DNA from: UBA7672 sp965279205
GTDB lineage: Bacteria; Pseudomonadota; Alphaproteobacteria; Caulobacterales; Hyphomonadaceae
DNA length: 64,000 nt
Assembly: GCA_965279205.1 (NCBI GenBank)
Contig: OZ257144.1
Location: 310,001 to 374,000 of the forward strand
Direction: 5' to 3'
Part shown: positions 60,910 to 64,000 of the stretch, piece after piece
Layout of the letters: every line of letters begins with the position of its first letter
Numbering within the stretch: the first letter of the stretch is position 1
The notes under the pieces: model-generated
What the model was told of the DNA's origin: nothing
The model's input: the letters and a program-made list of their open reading frames with translations, nothing else
Database searches by the model: none
Translations under genes and position numbers: made by a program

Positions 60910-62886
60910 TTGTCCGACACATCCGGCTTGAACGTTTCTGCAGCAACCGCACCCAGCCGCGACCAGGTCGTGTTCCTGCTCTGCGAGGCGGCCGAGCTCG
61001 AGCACAATCTGATGTGCACCTATCTCTATGCCGCCTTCAGCCTGAAGCGCGGCGTCGAAGAGGGGCTGACGGCGGAAGAAGCAGAGGCGGTGGACCGCTG
61101 GCGCGGCGCCATTCTCGATATCGCGATCGAGGAGATGGGGCATCTCTCCGCAGTGTGGAACATCACCAGCGCACTGGGCGGATCGCCACGCATCGGGCGG
61201 ATGAATTTTCCAATCGACCCCGGATACCTGCCGGCAGGCGTTGTCGCCAAGCTGGCGCCATTCAACGCCCAGACGCTCCAGCATTTCATCCACTTGGAAC
61301 GTCCGCACGGATCGGCCGAACCCGACGGCGAGGGCTTTGCGCTGGGCATCAGCTATCAGCGCGGCACCGCTGGCGCGCGCCTGACGCCCATGCCGCTCAA
61401 CTACGACACGGTCGGTGATTTCTACACCATCCTCAGCAACAGCCTGCGCGAGCTGGTTGGCGGCCTAGGCGAGGATGCGGCGTTTTGCGGTGACCGGTCG
61501 CTACAGCTTTCGCCAGCGGAAATCGACCTCAATGGCGCCCGCCCGGTCATATGCCTGAAGACGGCTCTTCAGGCGTTCGATGCGATCGTTGCGCAGGGAG
61601 AAGGAGCGCAGGGCGATACGGTCGGGTCCCACTATCAGAAGTTCGCCGCCATTCGCGCGGAGCTGGCGCGCTTGCTCGCAAAGAACCCGGACTTCAAGCC
61701 GGCGCATCCCGCGGCGACCAATCCGGTGCTGCGCCGTCCGCCGAAACCGGAAGGCCGCGTCTGGCTGGAAGATGAAGCCGCGGTCGAAACCGTCGATCTC
61801 GCCAATGCGTCCTACGGCCTGATGCTGCGCCTGCTGGCGCATGCCTACATCACGCCAACAGGCCCCGAAAAGTCGCTCGCGGTCGACGTCGGGATCGGCC
61901 TGATGCGCGCAGTGGCGCCCCTGGGCGAGCGTGCGGCGCGCCTTCCGGCGGGTCCATCAAATCCGGGGTGCAATGCCGGCGTGTCGTTTGCGACGCTGCG
62001 CGATTCAGGCGCGCTTCCTCCGGGCGCCGCGGCATGGCGTTACTTCAACGAGCGGCTCGCAGCCTTTGCCGCGGCCGGCGCGAAGCTTGCCGCGGACGGA
62101 GATGCGCGCACAGCGGTAGCTGCGCGGGTCCTGGCTGACCTTGCTTCGCGCGCGGCGAGGGGCGCAGAGCTCGCCACGGCGGCGCGAACAACCAGCAAGC
62201 CAGCAGCGGCTCCACCTCCGGTCGCGCATGCGCCCGAGACGAAGATCAGCCACGGCGTCGAGACCGTCGAAGGCGAGGCGCTTACCCTGATGTTCGAGGC
62301 CAAGCGCTGTATCCACGCCCGCTTCTGTGTGACCGGCGCCCCTACGGTCTTCCTAGCGAATGTGAAGGGTCCGTGGATCCACCCGGACACGATGGACGTG
62401 GAGCGCCTTGCCGATATCGCGCATGCGTGTCCGTCCGGCGCGATTCAGTACACGCGCAAGGACGGCCGGCCGAACGAGGCGTCGCCGCCAGTCAATCTCA
62501 TTTCCATCCGCGAGTCCGGTCCCTATGCCTTCCGTGGAGACCTGAAGCTTTCCTGCGAGCCCGCGGGCAAACGCGCAACTCTTTGTCGGTGCGGCGCGTC
62601 GAAGAACAAGCCCTTCTGCGACAGCTCGCACCACGACATCGGCTTTGTCGCGACGGGCGAACCGGCAAGTGGCGAGACGGACATGCTTGCCGTGCGCGAC
62701 GGTCCGCTTGAAGTAGACCCGCAGACCGACGGGCCCCTGCAGGTTCGTGGCAACATGGAAATCGTCAGCGGCACCGGGCGCGTGGTCTCGCGCCGTACAA
62801 CCGCCAGGCTCTGCCGCTGCGGCGCCAGCGCCAACAAGCCGTTCTGCGACGGCAGTCATGTGCGGGTGGGTTTCCGGTCGACCTGA
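60910..62886 (+). CDS. ferritin-like domain fused to mono-cluster Fe-S domain and two CDGSH domains
   Basis: A 658-residue fusion. Residues about 18-300 are a ferritin-like domain of the VioB/RebD-related type: EAAELEHNLMCTYLYAAFSL (25-44) and AIEEMGHL (72-79) carry the Glu/His ligands. An Ala-rich linker leads to a YjdI-like 4Fe-4S mono-cluster domain (about 450-520; MFEAKRCIHARFC, IAHACPSGAIQY), then two CDGSH iron-sulfur zinc fingers (CRCGASKNKPFCDSSH, about 556-572, with Ser for Gly, and CRCGASANKPFCDGSH, about 634-650). TTG at 60910 is used with AGAAGG upstream. It may combine iron/oxygen chemistry with Fe-S electron transfer; reaction unknown. Confidence 0.85.
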   Translation: MSDTSGLNVSAATAPSRDQVVFLLCEAAELEHNLMCTYLYAAFSLKRGVEEGLTAEEAEAVDRWRGAILDIAIEEMGHLSAVWNITSALGGSPRIGRMNFPIDPGYLPAGVVAKLAPFNAQTLQHFIHLERPHGSAEPDGEGFALGISYQRGTAGARLTPMPLNYDTVGDFYTILSNSLRELVGGLGEDAAFCGDRSLQLSPAEIDLNGARPVICLKTALQAFDAIVAQGEGAQGDTVGSHYQKFAAIRAELARLLAKNPDFKPAHPAATNPVLRRPPKPEGRVWLEDEAAVETVDLANASYGLMLRLLAHAYITPTGPEKSLAVDVGIGLMRAVAPLGERAARLPAGPSNPGCNAGVSFATLRDSGALPPGAAAWRYFNERLAAFAAAGAKLAADGDARTAVAARVLADLASRAARGAELATAARTTSKPAAAPPPVAHAPETKISHGVETVEGEALTLMFEAKRCIHARFCVTGAPTVFLANVKGPWIHPDTMDVERLADIAHACPSGAIQYTRKDGRPNEASPPVNLISIRESGPYAFRGDLKLSCEPAGKRATLCRCGASKNKPFCDSSHHDIGFVATGEPASGETDMLAVRDGPLEVDPQTDGPLQVRGNMEIVSGTGRVVSRRTTARLCRCGASANKPFCDGSHVRVGFRST

Positions 62887-63026
62887 CGCGCGTTGGACCG
62901 AAACGAAGCAGCGCAAGCAGGGGCATGACAGGACGTTGGCCGCAGTCGAAGCTCGTGCCGCCGCTCGACCTCGCTGAAAATTCATCTACACTTTCGTGAG
63001 TTTGAGGCGTTGGTCCGGCCATCGAT

Positions 63027-63488
63027 ATGCAGACACATATTTCTCTCGGATCGCGCCGGCTGGATTGCACGCGAAACGTGCTGATCGCTGAGAGCGGTGA
63101 AATTCAGCTGTCCCCCATCGCTTCCAGATTTCTCCAGGCGCTTGCAGATCATCCGGGTGAAGTGGTGACGCGGCAGGCGCTGATCGACCGATTGTGGGAC
63201 GGAAACGCGCTGGTGGGAGAGCCGGCGCTCAACCGGGTGGTAAGTGAGCTGAGGAAAGCGACTGGCGATACGCCCGGGTCCCCGACGCTGGTGCAGACCA
63301 TTCCGCGCAAGGGATATCGGCTTGTGCCTGTCGGCGCCGAAGCGGCGCCAGCGCCGCGACGAACCGGCTGGCCAGGCTGGAAAGTCGCCGTCGCAGCACT
63401 TGTCGCCGTACTGGTTGCAGGGGTCGTCATCAACTGGACGCTGGATACAGCGATTGGCCTGATCTGGGTTGCAAACCACCCCGGCTGA
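63027..63488 (+). CDS. ToxR/CadC-like membrane-anchored winged-helix protein
   Basis: A 153-residue protein: OmpR/PhoB-type winged helix (about 1-95; ALADHPGEVVTRQALIDRLWDGN, NRVVSELRKATGDT, IPRKGYRLVPV), a Pro/Ala linker, one transmembrane helix (about 117-136, VAVAALVAVLVAGVVINW) and a very short periplasmic tail. Unlike CadC/ToxR there is no real sensor domain, so a partner membrane protein or helix-mediated signal is likely. No palindrome or target is obvious. Confidence 0.85.
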   Translation: MQTHISLGSRRLDCTRNVLIAESGEIQLSPIASRFLQALADHPGEVVTRQALIDRLWDGNALVGEPALNRVVSELRKATGDTPGSPTLVQTIPRKGYRLVPVGAEAAPAPRRTGWPGWKVAVAALVAVLVAGVVINWTLDTAIGLIWVANHPG

Positions 63489-63579
63489 TCACCTTCGATC
63501 TTGTTCGGAATTGTTCGCGCCTGTTGCCGCCAACCGGGACGCATGGACGGATGCATTCTCAGGCCCTGCGGAGAATGCC

Positions 63580-64000
63580 ATGCGCCGAACAGCGGACAGA
63601 CGTGCAGCATTTGTCTTGCTGTTGGCCATCACCGCATGTGCGCACGAACCGCCGTCGCTCCCACACAATCCGACCCCGCCAGCGGTGAGCCCTGCAACCA
63701 GTTACCCCACGGAACTGACCGAGGGACTTACAGCTGTCGGGGCGAACTATCCGGGCGTGGCCTTTGCGGTCGCCGGGCCGTCCGGCGTCATCTGGCAGGG
63801 GGCCATTGGTGTAGCAGACACCGAGGCCGGCGCAGCCATCACCGCCCAGACGCCAGTCAGCGCCTATAGCGTCAACAAGCCGATGACAGCTACTGTCGCC
63901 ATGTGGCTTGTGGAACAGGGAAAACTCGACCTTGATCGCCCGATCGGCCAACTCGCTGCCGTGCCGGCAGCATTTGCAACGCTTACCTCGCGCGAGCTGC
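63580..64000 (+). CDS. serine hydrolase (beta-lactamase family) lipoprotein, truncated by window edge
   Basis: The first 140 residues are visible. A lipobox ITAC (about 17-20) gives a lipoprotein signal peptide. SAYSVNKPMTATVAMWLVEQ carries the SxxK motif (SVNK), followed by GKLDLDRPIGQL, as in class C beta-lactamase-type hydrolases. The ATG has GGAG 6 bases upstream. It is related in fold to the protein at 52436-53803 but not closely similar. The 3' part lies outside the window. Confidence 0.8.
   Translation, partial: MRRTADRRAAFVLLLAITACAHEPPSLPHNPTPPAVSPATSYPTELTEGLTAVGANYPGVAFAVAGPSGVIWQGAIGVADTEAGAAITAQTPVSAYSVNKPMTATVAMWLVEQGKLDLDRPIGQLAAVPAAFATLTSREL

Overview
The window is 64 kb of GC-rich chromosome from an alphaproteobacterium. 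Gene content and style suggest the Caulobacterales/Hyphomonadaceae group, but this is an inference. The evidence is the rpsT-dnaA-dnaN-recF-gyrB order, a SenC/RegB/RegA redox-sensing cluster, a GTA-type large terminase, an IalB-like protein, an 'ITGSRI'-type TonB receptor and many small secreted lipoproteins. I found no tRNA, rRNA or CRISPR array.

Region by region. 1-5.8 kb: tail of a HerA/DUF853 ATPase, an unusual SRAP protein, a lysine-rich histone-like protein, ubiE-ubiB on the minus strand, and mutM convergent with a crotonase. 5.9-8.1 kb: a MAPEG-like membrane protein, a small exported protein, a true enoyl-CoA hydratase and rpsT. 8.1-15.3 kb: the replication initiation block dnaA-dnaN-(hypothetical)-recF-gyrB, with a structured leader in front of dnaA. 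15.3-18 kb: an accessory patch of AT-richer look with an ImmA/IrrE-type regulator-peptidase coupled to a DUF4411 PIN protein and a GIY-YIG-like protein. 18-22.4 kb: a solitary terminase whose N-terminus looks like a fused small terminase interrupted in frame by a palindromic repeat, followed by small unknown genes. 22.5-33.8 kb: trypsin/PDZ protease lipoprotein, CHRD lipoprotein, a secreted 'RTPDGxPDFQG' protein, a TonB-dependent receptor with a structured upstream region, a YgjP-type metallopeptidase, a large unknown lipoprotein, then senC and regB-regA.

34-43 kb: an inverted repeat, IalB-like and GNAT-like genes, a second 'RTPDGxPDFQG' protein, an ECF sigma operon with two membrane proteins, and an ECF42-type sigma operon with two DGPF/YciI proteins, a recognisable candidate promoter and a divergent DUF1428 gene. 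43-53.8 kb: MerR-P-loop fusion, rlmN, MHS-family transporter, three NTF2-like small proteins, GNAT, beta-carbonic anhydrase, TetR, two TPR proteins sharing a Cx3C motif (one at 41.9-43 kb), a c-type cytochrome lipoprotein and a class C-like serine hydrolase. 53.9-60.7 kb: the rimP-nusA-ylxR/L7Ae-infB translation/transcription operon, followed by a small membrane gene bracketed by two copies of the infB 3' end. 60.9-64 kb: a ferritin-like/Fe-S/double CDGSH fusion, a ToxR-like membrane wHTH protein and the start of a second serine hydrolase.

Most of the window is core chromosome. The most unusual items are the TerS-TerL fusion carrying an in-frame repeat, the duplicated infB terminus around a gene, the ferritin/CDGSH fusion, the SRAP with two substituted active-site positions, and the ECF42 module with its candidate autoregulatory promoter.
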